Source of the DNA: Xestospongia bergquistia
Lineage: Eukaryota > Porifera > Demospongiae > Haplosclerida > Petrosiidae
Direction of reading: 5' to 3'
Length of the DNA stretch: 64,000 nucleotides
Assembly (NCBI GenBank): GCA_963965975.1
Contig: OZ014421.1
Span: forward strand, 6,003,001-6,067,000
Shown in pieces: positions 11,049-23,158 of the stretch (position 1 is the first letter of the stretch; each line of letters begins with the position of its first letter). Under the pieces are notes generated by a model that saw only the letters and a program-made list of their open reading frames with translations, did no database searches and had not been told where the DNA came from. The position numbers were made by a program, and so were the translations under genes.

Positions 11049-13048
11049 ATGTTGACTGCCTTTGCTGTGTTCATACTATTCAGTAATATTGTGTTGTCTC
11101 AAGTACAGATTGGTAAGTGAGCCTATGTTTATAATTCTATTACCTTACTCTGTACAGATCCACATGAATACGACATATTTTATGCTGTCTCATTTGGTGG
11201 TTCTAACCTCACTAACACTAGTTCAGGATGTATAGTGATTGGATCTGGTGTTCATTTGAGATGTTTAAATACTAATGGTAAACTAGTTGATGGAGACATT
11301 GGTCCAATGAACTCAATATCTGATAACCTGGGAGAATTCTTTGCTTTTAGTAGATACTCAGTAGATCGTATTGGAAGAATAACATTCACATTTCAACCTG
11401 ATACTCCTGTATCAAGTGTGGTTATCTATTTCTTTAACTCACCTAATAACTCCATTGGACCCTACCTATGATCAGTCTTTCTGCTGTGAGTAGTCAACCT
11501 CTTAGCTATGTCTTTGACAACAATAAAAATCTCACACAAAATGACTCTCAACTGAGAAATGTCACTCTCAACATAACAAAATCAACAAGTACAGTTCAAC
11601 TTGATTTTATCTTCAATACTAGTATAATTGACTGGTTATTAATAAGTGAAGTCAAGTTTTATAATAGTAAGTTAATATATAAACTATTGATATATCATTA
11701 TACATTATCATATACTAGACACTCCAATAACCTCAATGGACAACATTGTCTTCCACGGTGGTCGCACACTAAATGTGATCATAGGACCAAACAACCTTCA
11801 GTCTTCAGTCAATATCTCCTGTACAGTAGTCAATGATGGTTCCTTTGAGTGGCAATGGCAATATAATGAGAGTATTCCTGATCGTTCACAAATATTAATA
11901 GGAGACGCTACAAGAACCAGTATACTAACTATTAATAAACTCAGATATAGTGATGCTGGGAATTATACTTGTATTGCAAAGCATTCACTAGGAACAGTGA
12001 ACGATACAAGACTCACAAAATTAGAATTAATGGGTAATGATTATTAATAATATTTAAATTAGTAACACTAATTCTTGTTTTAGTTGACATTATTGCTATA
12101 CCTAACAAAATGGTATCAGTTACTATTGGAGACGATGTCACTCTATCATGTGAAGTCTATGGATATCTACCACCTAATGTTACTATAATATGGAACTATA
12201 ATACTGGAGTGATTAATAATGGAGAACGATATAAAATTGCAACAAATACTGGATCATTAATGGCAATTGATTTCAATGGCAATACTACCAATAGTATTGT
12301 CAGTAATCTTACAATATATAATGTAAATAGCAGTGATAATGGGACATATACTTGTATGATGTTAGGAACATTGCTACAAGCAACAATCAGTTTAAATGGT
12401 AAGTTTATTTATAGTTAAAATAACATTATTATGTGCTTTTTCTGCCCACATTTATGCAAATGTCACTGACACCTTTTCATAGTCATCAGTGTTACTACAT
12501 CCATTAGCACACTGTCAATTTGTACAATATCTACAAACATTAATACACCCACTAGTGATGTAACTCCTATTACTTCTATTAGTGGTACTAGTTTAACTCC
12601 TTCAGATGATGTAACTCCTACTGCTAACAATATACCAATTAATCTTGAGATAATTATAGTAGCCATTGTGATATTTCTAATGCTCCTTGCTGTAGTGACC
12701 ATTGTACTTCTTTGTTGTTTAATAAAACAATACAAGAAGAAACAAAGACATGATACTTATCATGTCTTACAGGAAACAGAGACAAACAAAAACAAACAAG
12801 CTGCAGACATTGATGACATTGATCAGGTGTACACAGTTGTTATGAAAGACAAAGCTCCTGAACTACCACCTACATATCTCTTGTCAGAAGACACCATTGA
12901 TCACACTAAAAACACAAATCAACAAGAAGAATATCACATTTTAAACAATCCATTGTATGTAAAACAAGATGAAGTCACTGAAGTATATTCTCTTGCTCAT
13001 CATATCAATGATGAAGCTAAAGAGCTAACTCATCAAATACCAGATTAG
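11049..13048 (+). pseudogene. B-type kinase-less receptor, one frameshift from intact (unit 6)
   Basis: Exons: leader 11049-11112, DS-like 11158-11666, Ig1 11719-12033, Ig2 12084-12398, stalk/membrane/tail 12483-13048. All are phase 1. The only lesion I find is a 2-base insertion in the DS-like exon (GGACCCTACC near 11,458, where paralogs have GGACTACC), making that exon 509 instead of 507 bases. Ig1 has a 9-base in-frame deletion in its C-D region. The tail holds NNPLY and ends HQIPD-stop, the B-type kinase-deletion end. If the two extra bases were a sequencing or assembly error, this would be an intact kinase-less receptor like the one at 23,159. As given, it is a pseudogene. Confidence 0.75.
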
Positions 13049-13189
13049 ATCTGATTGGATTTAACAAAAGTATAAAACAAATAAAGTGATAACTATCTTT
13101 ACATATGCTGAATTCATTTCTTTAAATTTGTTAATGTATTTTTAAAGGATGTGCCTATATGTCTGGCTGCATTGCTGTGTATGGTTAAT

Positions 13190-13898
13190 AATTAGGGGGT
13201 GGGGATCAGTTTAATATGCAACAAAGTACAAAGTACAATATTGGTATCAATTAATACAATACAGAGTACACTGTTCATTGCTGTAACTTCCACCATTATA
13301 CCTACAGCTAGTGAGTCCATAAGACTTGAAATTATAATAGGAACAACTATAGCCATACTAGTTGTGATAATACTACTTATTTTAATAGTCATCGCACTTT
13401 TATTGATAATAATGCATCAAAAGAAGAAAGAAAAAAATGATACTTGGATTGAAGAAGAATCAGAACATGATGTTGCTACTATTAATGAAGATACAATGTA
13501 CTCCATCCATTATCAACAGAGACAAAGATGTACCACCTGAAGTACCACCTCAATTATTTGATGATATTGATGAATATAATAGTACTAGTGACTTGTACCA
13601 ATTGAATGATCATTCATATGATTATGTTATAGCTAATAATCAAGTAGTGTTTGACATATTGGATAAACCTAGTAATAATGATAACTCTACAACTGTGTAT
13701 TGTCTTCCTCATTATGACTCTGTTAGTAATGTTATTGAACTATTATATGATCAAACACAAAATATTAATCCTCAAATATCACAATATTATGATATTATTA
13801 CTAACATGATTGAATCTCCTGTTACTTTTGATAATACAGAAAGAGACTATGACTTATCAATATTAATAAAATTAGTCTGTTTTTTTTATAAAGTTTAA
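13190..13898 (+). pseudogene. D-type membrane/juxtamembrane remnant
   Basis: An open frame from about 13,199 encodes stalk, a long membrane helix (TIAILVVIILLILIVIALLL) and IIMHQKKKEKNDTWIEEE, then stops at 13,540. The D juxtamembrane (VPPEVPPQLFDDIDEYNS, two Tyr-rich stretches, ending LVCFFYKV) is open in the next frame, 13,473-13,898. The frame change near 13,500-13,515 is shared with the copies at 7.38 and 26.55 kb. No kinase follows. No leader or Ig exons belong to it here. Confidence 0.7.
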
Positions 13899-14205
13899 TA
13901 TCTTTATTTTATTATTAGATGAATAACAAGTAGAAGTAAATATCATTACATGTGTCAAACTATAGATAAAGTTAAGTTAATATCATTAATGATAATTAAT
14001 ACCATTCTCTATCAAAGGCCTATTTATCAAATACTAAAATAATAAAATACAACGTGAAAGAAATCAAAATCAATACTACATGAACTTCATTAATTTCAAT
14101 GTACATTAATCACAGTAAATTAAAATTTTATTTTAGAACTTGATTACTTTACTGAAGAGTTAACAAATTGCTTGTTTATTTATTATCAACACACACACTA
14201 ACACC
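13899..14205 (+). other. Spacer before unit 7, no gene seen
   Basis: Copy of the repeated AT-rich spacer found before units 1, 5 and RTK1. Nothing coding seen. Confidence 0.45.
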
Positions 14206-14250
14206 CACATCATCCATTACTTTTACTTTTCTTACAATCATAAAATATAA
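14206..14250 (+). promoter_or_regulatory. Core-promoter block of A unit 3
   Basis: CACATCATCC to TAAAATATAA, 57 bases before the ATG at 14,307; the associated gene is dead. Confidence 0.5.
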
Positions 14251-14306
14251 ATTGCTACAGTAGTAAGTTCATATACTCTACTATCTCTATATTATATGAG
14301 GTCAAG

Positions 14307-16775
14307 ATGTTGACAGTCTTTACTGCTGTGTTCATACTATTTAGTAACACTGTGTTGTATCAAAATCAAATAAGTAAGCAGATCAATAAATTTCCTCATC
14401 ATAATTCTGATATCATCTCTTGTACATGTAGATCCAGTTCTATACAGCAACTTAATGCTGTCCCCTTTGATGGTTCTAACCTCACTAACACTAGTTCAGG
14501 ATAAACGGTACGATCTGATATTCGCTTACAATGTATGAATGGTAAATTAAATGATGGAGACATTGGTCCAATGAACTCAATATCTGATAACCTGGGAGAA
14601 TTCTTTGCTTTTAGTAGAGACTCAGTACATGGTATTGGAAGAATTACCATTAACTTTCGTCCTGATACTCCTGTATCAAAAGCAGTTATCTATTTCTTTA
14701 ACTCACCTAATGACTCCATTGGACTACCTATCATCAGTCTTTATGGTGAGGGTAGTCAACCTCTTAACTACACCTTTGACAACAATGAAAATCTCAGACA
14801 AAGTGACTCTCAACTGAGAAATGTCACTCTCAATATACAACAATTCACTACTGTAGTTCAAATTGATTTTATCTTCAATACTGGTATAATTGACTAGTTA
14901 TTAATAAGTGAAGTCAAGTTTTATAATGGTAAGTTAATATATAAACTATTGATATATCATTAATACATTATCATATACTAGGCACTCCAATATCTCCCCA
15001 AATGGATGCCATTGTCTTCCAGGGTGGTCCCTCACTAACTGTGACCTTTGGACCAGACAACCTTCAGTCTTCAGTCAATATCTCCTGTACAGTAATCAAT
15101 ACTAGTTCCTTTGAGTGGCAGTGGCAATATAATGGGAATGTGTTAGATCTTCCTGGTCATTCACAAATATTAATAAAAGATGCTACAACAACCAGTATAC
15201 TAACTATTAATAAACTCAGATATACTGATACTGGAAATTATTCATGTATTGTAAGACATCTACAGGGAACAGTAAACTACATAAGACTCCTAAAATTAGA
15301 ATTAACAGGTACTGATTATTAATAATATTAACTTTAATTATCACTAATTTTTTAGCTAACATTACTGCTATATCTAATAACATGACCTCAGCTAATATTG
15401 GAGATAATGTCACTCTATCATGTGAAGTCTATGGATATCTACCACCTAATGTTACTATAATATGGAACTATGATACTGTAGTGATTATTAATGGAGAACA
15501 TTATAAGATTGCAACAAATACTGGATCATTAATGGCAATTGACTTCAATGGCAATACTACCAATAGTATTGTCAGTAATCTTACAATATATAATGTAAAT
15601 AGCAGTGATAATGGGACATATACTTGTATGATGTTAGGAACATTGCTACAAGCAACAATTAGTCTATATGGTAAGTTTATTTATAGTTAAAATAACATTA
15701 TTATGTATTTTTTATGCCCATGTTTATGCAAATGTCACTGACACCTTTTCACAGTCATCAGTGTTACTACATCCATTAGCACACTGTCAATTGATACAAC
15801 ACCTACAAACATTAATACACCCACTAGTGATGTAATTCCTATTACGTCAATTAGTGGTACTAGTTTAACTCCTTCAGCTGATGTAACTCCTATACTGCTA
15901 ACAATATACCAATTAATCTTGAGATAGATATAGTAGCCATTGTGATATTCCTAATGCTCCTTGCTGTAGTGACCATTGTACTTCTTTGTTGTTTAATAAA
16001 ACAATATAAGAAGAAACAAAGACATGATACTTCATGTCTTACAGGAAACAGAGACAAACAAAAACAAACAAGCTGGAGATATTACTGATATTTATCAGGT
16101 GTACACAGTTGTTATGAAAGACAAAGCTCCTGAACTACCACCTACATATCTCTTGTCAGAAGACAACATTGATCACACTAAAAACACAAATCAACAAGAA
16201 GAATATCACATTTTAAACAATCCATTGTATGTAAAACAAGATGAAGTCACAGAAGTATATTCTCTTACTCATCATATCTATGATGAAGCTCAAGGGGTAA
16301 CACATGAAATGTCAGTAGTTTATGACAGTGTTGTTGATATGACTGAGTTTAATGTTATTACTGATAAAATGGAATATCATGTACCAATTAAGCTTCGTCA
16401 TAACAAAATGAATGAAGATATTTTTATAACAGATGATACTGTTGAAATGGAGATGCTATACCTACTAAACTATATAAACCATTATATGAATAAACACAAA
16501 ATATTAATCTTTAAATATCACAATATTATGATATTATTACTAACATGATTGAATCTCCTGTTACTTTTGATAATACAGAAAGTAGACTATGATTGTTGTT
16601 GCTAAAAATTGGTGTGGTCTTTTCTTCCTTAAATTTTATATATTTATGTTTACTTCATTATTTGTTAAATAACAAGAAGAAAGTTAATGTCGTTACATTT
16701 CTCATAGTTATAGATGCAGTTTTCAATTTAATACAACTAGTGATAATAAATATTATTCCTATGAGAAAATTCTAA
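14307..16775 (+). pseudogene. A-type kinase-less receptor, pseudogene (unit 7)
   Basis: Near-copy of unit 5, displaced 6,114 bases: leader 14307-14373, DS-like 14432-14928, Ig1 14982-15308, Ig2 15356-15670, stalk from 15755. It shares with unit 5 the GGATAA nonsense, the DWL-to-TAG nonsense, the 2-base stalk insertion and the 1-base juxtamembrane insertion. It has its own 1-base deletion near 14,448, making exon 2 497 bases. Unit 5's Gln-to-TAA is absent here (GTTCAAATTG). The lesions shared with unit 5 mean duplication happened after inactivation. Ig exons are open. Confidence 0.87.
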
Positions 16776-17060
16776 AATATTAAAATAATAAAAATACAAA
16801 TCAAAAGAAATCAAACTATTGAACTGCTTGCTCATTATTACTGATAAAAACTATAGATGCAGTTAAGTTAATATTGTCTAATTATCTAATACTAATATAA
16901 TAAAAATACCAATTAAAATAATCAAATTTTAACACTGTATGAACTTCAAGGTACATTTGATTATAGCAATGTAAAATTTATTTTCGAACTTGATTAGTTA
17001 ACTGAAGAATGTGACAAGTTGTAATGTTTATTTACTATTCATAAAGACACACTAAACTGC

Positions 17061-17104
17061 CACATCATCCATTACTTTATTTTAATTATGATTGTAAAAT
17101 ATAA
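17061..17104 (+). promoter_or_regulatory. Core-promoter block of B unit 3, cut off from its gene by a transposon
   Basis: CACATCATCC to AAAATATAAA in its usual B-type context. The usual downstream stretch (CTACTATCTCTAT) follows, but the transposon starts at 17,157. The remaining few 5' flank bases and the leader ATG resume at 23,139-23,159. The block that normally lies about 60 bases from the start codon is therefore about 6 kb away. Confidence 0.55.
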
Positions 17105-17445
17105 ACTATATCAGTACTAAGCTCTCATATACTCTACTATCTACTATCTCTATACACAGGGGTAGGAACTGGGGGGTCAGGGGGGGCAATTGCCCCACCA
17201 CTTTTTTCACGTCATGGTATACAATTCATCATGACAAGTATTTGTACTGTGTCAAATGCTTGTGAAAAATCAAATTGACATCAAATGGTAATGCCATAAT
17301 TATACAAAAAGGTACACCTTGATATACACCAAATTTGAAAAAAGTTGTGCTTTCAAGTTTGTGCATTGAAGTTAGTGGGATTATTATTAACCCATTATAT
17401 TATTTGCCATGCGCATGCAACATACTAGCTGGTAAACTATATGCC

Positions 17446-17703
17446 TATAACGTGGGTAAATATGCCAGTTAAAGTTCAAGTCTTAGTACAACAATGGTAT
17501 ATTTCAACAACAAAAACTCTGAATATATACACAGTTAGGAAATTTTACACACAATCACATAATGTTCTAGATATATATTGATTACATAATTAACAATATT
17601 AACACTTATAATTATGATCACATAATTAACATATTAACACTTATCGTTATGTACACAGAAATGAGTCAACTTAGAGATACAGTAATATAGTACACACACT
17701 ACA
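17446..17703 (-). repeat. 3' LTR of the gypsy-type element
   Basis: 258 bases, alignable along its length with 20,606-20,845, both starting TATAACGTGGGTAAAT on the plus strand and ending CACACACTACA. Several substitutions and an indel of about 18 bases separate the two LTRs, so the insertion is not very recent. Confidence 0.8.
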
Positions 17704-17924
17704 CTATTCCCCCTCTAGTTATTGTGTCCTCACAAAATCAGTAGGAAAGTAACAAAGTCAATGAGTAATATAATCTTCATAACGCACTGGGGGTTGGCGA
17801 TTATGTTGTGTTCTTCCTGTCCCAATTGGTAGTTCGTCTGATGAGGTTGTATATCCTCCAAATGATCAAGTTTCTTGTTGATTCGCAATGACTTCCACAT
17901 ACGTTGGCTTTGGCGCTGGGGTGG

Positions 17925-19660
17925 CTAGTGGAGAAGTTGGGTTAGGGTAAGCTGCTTCACTTCCTCTCTTTCGTGGGGCAGGTGCTTCTTGCTGGCTTTG
18001 ACCTGTGGCTCACCATAGCAGAGCTTTAGTCTGTTCCTATGCACTACCAATGTCTTCGGAGATCCAATCAACTGTATCCAGTAGGTCACAGCACCAACCC
18101 TGTCAATTACAGTGTAAGGGCCACGCCACAACGAAGACAGTTTCCTAGTTCTTCCCTGCTTCACAGCAGGGACATAGAGCCAAACTCTGTCCCCTACAGT
18201 GAGGTTGCTGCCAGTGACTTTGTCATCATATTTTGATTTGTTCTTTTGGTTTACTTCGTTCAATTTCCATCTCACATCATCATACACTCCTTTTAGTGAA
18301 CGGTTCACATCTTCCACAAACTCAGGAATTCCTTTCTCCTCTCCTTCTCCTGGTAAGGGAACCCTGCCTAGCATTACATCTACTGGAAGGTTTGGTGATC
18401 GCCCAAAATTAACTCAATAAGGAGAATAACCCATAGACTCATGGAGGGCGGTTCTGTATGCGAATAACACCTTGGGGATATGCAAATACCAATCTTTTTG
18501 GTTCTCCTTCACTAACTTGGCTAGCATTGCCTCCAAAATACGATTGAAGCGTTCTACTTGTTAATTTCCTTGTGGGTGATATGCTGTTGTTTGTGTACGC
18601 TCAATTCCTAGATGTTTGCAGAGAGATGAAACAACTTGACTTGTTAAGTTAGCTCCTTGGTCACTATGGAAGCTTGAAGGTACTTCATATCGACAAACAA
18701 TTTCATTAACCAGCACTGTAGCCAATGTTTCTGTATCTGTTGACTGAAGGGCTTCAACCCACTTGCTGAAAATATCAGTCACAATTAAGATGTACCTCTT
18801 TCCTTTTGAAGAGGTAGGTAAAGGTCCCATAATATCCAAGATATCTTTTCAAATGGACGAGTGGCCTTAATAGTTCCAAGTGGTGCTTGTGGTTTAGGTT
18901 GTGGAGCATTACGTTGCTGACATTGCTGGCATTCACGTACCCATTTCTCAATATCCAGCTCATATCCTGGCCAGTAGAATTGCTCTTTCATACTCTCAGT
19001 TGTTTTACGCAAGCCAAGATGGCCTGTGTTATCATGGAGCTGTTGTAGGACTGTTGCTTTCATATCACTGGGGATGACTAGTTGTGTTTTTGCTATTGAG
19101 GTGCAGGAGGAGGTTTTAAATTTCCGGCACAAAACTCCATTTTGGATGAAGGTTCTACATAGTCCAGGAGCTGAACCCACAGGTAGTGGCTTCCCTTCCT
19201 CAAGTGCTTTAATCACTGGTGCAAGCTGCCTCCTTCTCATATTGTTTGGATCTATATCCAATTGATGTATTGCGGCAACTACGTTCTCTGTAGAGGGTCG
19301 TCTGGACATGGTATCAGCATTACCATGACTCCTCCCTGGTTTGTACTCGAGCTGAAAATTGAATTGTTGCAGGAAAATTTTCCACCTTGAGAGACTTCCT
19401 CTGGTATCTTTCAGACCATTCAGAGATGCCAGAGGGTTATAGTCCGTAACCAGCTTAAATTCAAAGCCATACAAGTAGGGGTAGAACTCCTTGATAGCTG
19501 CCACTGCAGCGAGTGCTTCCTTCTCAATTATAGAGTAGTTTCGTTCAGCCTTTTTCAGTTGTCTGCTCTAGTACGCTATCACTCGTTCTTTGCTGTCCTG
19601 ATTCTGGCTCAGGACTCCCCCTATAGCTGAATCCGATGTATCAGTATATAATACAAATTG
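17925..19660 (-). pseudogene. pol remnant: RNase H and integrase, with stops and frameshifts
   Basis: Minus-strand order: RNase H (TDTSDSAIGGVLSQNQ near 19,640; KEALAAVAAIKEFYPYL near 19,500; ending GNADTMSRRP), integrase zinc-binding region (TGHLGLRKT with ECQQCQQRN), integrase catalytic core (DIMGPLPTSS, VTDIFSKWVE, SDQGANLTS), then the C-terminal region (GDRVWLYVP, LSSLWRGPYTV) ending near 17,925. A TAG interrupts RNase H near 19,570, a frame change occurs near 18,840, and there is an apparent stop between the core and the C-terminal part near 18,560. These catalytic regions are standard for gypsy-type pol. The upstream reverse transcriptase core is absent. Confidence 0.85.
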
Positions 19661-20588
19661 CTAGCTGAAATCTGGGAATGCAAGGATGGGTGGGCTCACT
19701 AGTCTGTGTTTGAGCTGATCGAAAGCATTTTGGCATTTGGAATCCCAGTGGAAGCCATTTTGATGCGGAAGGCATCCTTGTGACTTCCGCATCAACCACA
19801 CCCTTGAGTGCCTCAGGAATCCTTCGTAATGGTTGCAGCACAGGTGGTCCTTCAGTTGGGATGGAGTGCTTGACAGCCGGTGTTCGACCAATTGGTCCTC
19901 CTTTAGGCGCAAATAAATCGGCAAATTGGGTCAAAAGATTTAGGAGCTGTGTCTCTTCTGAAAATGTCAAGTCAGAACGGTCAAAGCTAAAATCCGGGGC
20001 TTGTGATCGATCTGTTTGTATAGCCATCACATCGTTTCTGTTATCATCCACCAGCATCACATTGTGTCTGGGGGTTGCCTCTCCAAGCTTCATACCTTTG
20101 TAGATGGTTATTAGCGCATATTCTACCTCCTTCGCGTTCTGAACTGCTTGCTCGAAGGTCGTAGGCTGCCCGCACAACAATATTTGCTGGCTTACGGGGG
20201 CACCAATCCTGTTAGGAAACGTTGCAGCAAAATACCAGAGGCCAAATCCTCGTCTGTAAGCCTGTTTGAATAACTTCTTCAAATGATCTACAGCTTTTTC
20301 ACCTGAGCGCTGGCAACAAGAGATGAACAGCTTCCCCGCTGTTAGTGGGTCTTGAGTCAGGCCAGCTTTCTTCATAAGCGCCGCCTTCAGTAGATTCAGG
20401 TCAGCTTTGGTGGTTGCGTCCAGGTCGACATAGTAGTCTACTAGTTTCCCTCGCAATAGTGTCGGCAAGATCAATGCTTGTTTCTCAGCATTCCATTCCT
20501 TTGCAGCAGATAAAAGTTCGAATCGAGTCCATACCTTGGGGAACTCTTCAACAGTAATCTCTGGAAGGGGTAAGTCGAAAGTAGCCAT
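19641..20588 (-). pseudogene. gag-like start fused to pre-RT linker by internal deletion
   Basis: A 315-codon frame starts at 20,588 just inside the 5' LTR. Its first 150 or so residues look like a retrotransposon Gag (ITVEEFPKVWTRFELLSAAK, then QDPLTAGKLFISCCQ). It then runs, without a zinc knuckle or protease DTG motif, into the segment that normally precedes reverse transcriptase (TFSEETQLLNLLTQFADLFA, VLQPLRRIP). After that it jumps towards RNase H, skipping the RT core. Two internal deletions are inferred. Gag assignment is by position and general character only. Confidence 0.65.
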
Positions 20589-20605
20589 CCCACTTCTGAC
20601 ACCAA

Positions 20606-20845
20606 TATAACGTGGGTAAATCCGCTAGTTAAAGTTCAAGTCTTAGTTCAACAATGGTATATTTCAACAACAAGAACTCTTTGAATATATACACAGTTAG
20701 GAAAATTTACACACAATCACAGATTGTTCTTGATATATTGATCACATATTAACACTTATAATTATAATTAACACATTAACACTTATGGTAATGTACACAC
20801 AGATGAGTCAACTTAGAGATACAGCAATATATTACACACACTACA
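20606..20845 (-). repeat. 5' LTR of the gypsy-type element
   Basis: 240 bases, partner of 17,446-17,703. Its plus-strand right end (CACACACTACA) abuts hAT transposase sequence directly, showing the element landed inside the transposase region. Confidence 0.8.
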
Positions 20846-23018
20846 TGTCTACTAGTGAACCTCACCAACCACAATCATTTTCATTCCCAAAGCTACAGTT
20901 TGGAAAAGCCAAGAGGAGTTGTCAAGCTTCTTGGTTTAAAAGGTGGCCATGGCTTCATTATTTAGAGGATCAAGATGCTGTGTTATGTTTTACTTGTGCG
21001 AAAGCTAGTTCTGAGAAGAAACTGAACTGGTCAAATAATGCTGAAGCTGCATTCACTTCTGAAGGTTTTTCTAATTGGAAAAATGCCACAATCAAATTTT
21101 CTTCTCATGAAGGAAGCAGATCCCACAAAGAAGCTGTATTGAAACTTATATTGTTGCCATCAACAACGAAAGATATAGGGGAGTCCTTATCACAGCAACA
21201 TATTAAGGAGAAAATGGAAAGGTGACAGTCCTTTTTAAAAGTTTTATCGAACTCAAGGTTTCTTGCTCGACAGGGTCTTACATTTAGAGGATGTCAAGGA
21301 GATGAATCTAATTCCAATTTCATTCAACTGTTAAAACTCAGAGGTGAAGATGACAGGAGAATTTTGGACCAATGAAGAGGAAAACAGACAAGTATACAGC
21401 ACCAGATGTGCAAAATGAAATTTTAAAAGTTATGTCACATTCAGTTTTGCGACAAATTAGCAGTACACTTAGATCTGCTAAGTTTTTAGCAGTAATGATT
21501 GATGAAACCACAGATATTTCTAATAAAGAACAAGTAGTAATTTGGTTCAGGCATGTAGATGAAAAACTTGATGATCCATGAAGAATTTGTTGGATTACAT
21601 GTTGTGGAATCCACAGAAGCTGCTAGTTTGTATGGAGTGTTAAATGACATATTATTATGATTGAACCTCTCAACAAAAAAGTTAAGAGCCTAATGCTCTA
21701 TGATGGTGCTTCTGCAATGGCTGGAAAGTGTGGTGGACTAGCCAAGATGATAACAGATGATGAACCTAGAGCGGTTTATATTCATTGCTATGGACATGCC
21801 TTAAATTTAGCATGCTCCGATGCTGTGAAGAACTCCCAAACAATCAAGAATTGTTTGGATACTGCTTATGAAATAGTAAAACTAGTGAAGAAATCACCTT
21901 GAAGGGAAGCCATCTTTCAGCATTTAAAACAGAGCATTCCAGCTTTTGATGATTGTCCAGGAATAAGAGTTCTTTGTCCAACTCGGTGGACAGTGCACAC
22001 ACAAGCACTTCAAAGTATCATCTCGAATTACAATACACTTCATGAGCTTTGGCAGGAGTCATTACTGGTGGTCAAGGATATCGAGATGAAGTGTAGAATC
22101 CAAGGTGTTGCTTCTATCATGGACTCTTTTGATTTTTTTTTTGGGTTAATATTAGGCCAACTTTTGCTACAGCATAGTGATAACTTGAGCATGGCCTTGC
22201 AAAGCCAAAGTATGTCAGCACTTGAGGGTCAGAAAATTGCTCGTATGACTGTTTGCACAATTGAATCCATGCGATCTGATGAAAGTTTCAAGCTGTTTTG
22301 GAAAAAAGTAACTGACTTAGCAGAAAGTCTTTATGTAAGTAACCCAACACTACCACGACAGAGAAAACGTCCATCCAGATATGAAACAGGTTTATCAGAC
22401 AGCAGTTTTCCTCAAACTGTTGAAGAATTATATTGAATTGCATATTTTGAAGCATTAGATCTCCTTGTGAGTGCTATCAAATCTCGTTTTGATCAGCCTG
22501 GTTACCATGTATATTCCAAGCTAGAAGAGTTAGTTCTTAAAGCTGCAAACAAAGAAAGTTTTGAAGAGGAACTGAAGTTCCTGATTGATTTTTACAAGGA
22601 TGACTTTAATGAAGGCCAGTTGAGAGTGCAGTTAGATATTCTAGGAAGTAATATTCCAGCAGAAGCAAAACCACACGATCTTTCATCTATTCTGAAGTAT
22701 GTTTGAGGCCTAAGCTGTTCACAGAAGGCTCTAATGTCTGAAGTATGTGTACTTGTATCGTTAATTATTGTGATACCAGCAACCAACGCCACTAGTGAAA
22801 GAAGTTTCAGTGCTCAACGCACAGTAAAATCGTACTTGAAATCAACAATGACACAAACAAGGCTCAACAGCATAATGATATTGTCAACACATAAGCACCT
22901 GACTTCACATAAGCACCTCACTGATAAGCTAGACTTGATAGAAATTGCAAATGAATTTGTTAGAGGATCTGAACACAGAATGACAATTTTTGGTACATTT
23001 AGTCAATCAGATTGTTAA
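20846..23018 (+). pseudogene. hAT-family transposase (TTF zinc finger / ZMYM-like group), broken
   Basis: Consecutive open blocks in different frames: 20,860-21,225 encodes a TTF-type zinc-finger region (WPWLHYLEDQDAVLCFTC, then SHKEAVLKL); 21,372-21,581 and 21,657-21,902 encode the RNase-H-like core start (VMIDETTDISNKEQ; MLYDGASAMAGKCGGLAKM; HCYGHALNLA); 21,993-22,436 and 22,467-23,018 carry the rest, ending with the hAT dimerisation motif (ATNATSERSFSAQRTVKSYL). Stops and frame changes near 21,225, 21,580, 21,900, 22,436 and 22,705 make it inactive. The N-terminus is disrupted by the LTR insertion. Confidence 0.85.
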
Positions 23019-23158
23019 ATATTAAAAACCATTATTAATATCAATTAGTGAACTGAGAGATATATGCATACATACATACATAACTACAGTCAATTAGAAA
23101 ACTGCCCACCCACTTTAAATTTGCTTCCAACACCCCTGCTATATTATATGAGGTCAAG

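Larger units (their letters stand above)
17446..20845 (-). mobile_element. Ty3/gypsy-type LTR retrotransposon, internally deleted, nested in the hAT element
   Basis: Direct LTRs of 258 and 240 bases (17,446-17,703 and 20,606-20,845) flank gag-pol remnants read on the minus strand. Next to the 5' LTR (high-coordinate side) is a TTGGTGTCAGAAGTGGG primer-binding-like sequence just before the gag ATG at 20,588. Next to the 3' LTR is a purine tract AGAGGGGGAA near 17,710. The order RNase H then integrase on the element's sense strand places it in the Ty3/gypsy group. The reverse transcriptase core with its YxDD motif and the protease/zinc-knuckle region are missing, so it is non-autonomous. I found no clear 4-5-base target duplication. 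Confidence 0.85.
17157..23138 (+). mobile_element. hAT-like DNA transposon, interrupted by an LTR element
   Basis: The left end reads CAGGGGTAGGAACTGG and the right end, reversed, CAGGGGTGTTGGAAGC: short, imperfect inverted ends of the CAGGGGT type common in hAT elements. A subterminal palindrome GGGGCAATTGCCCC lies at 17,183-17,196. The right part encodes a decayed hAT transposase. The insertion splits the 5' flank of a B-type unit between CTCTATA and ATTATATGAGG. The flanking bases (TCTATACA and CTATATTA) are similar but not an exact 8-base target duplication, so target-site evidence is weak. The element's left part is only about 290 bases before the nested LTR element begins. Confidence 0.75.

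Noticed and set aside
17149-23146. 8-base target duplication of the hAT element
   Set aside because: Flanks TCTATACA and CTATATTA are similar only because the site is AT-rich; no exact duplication.
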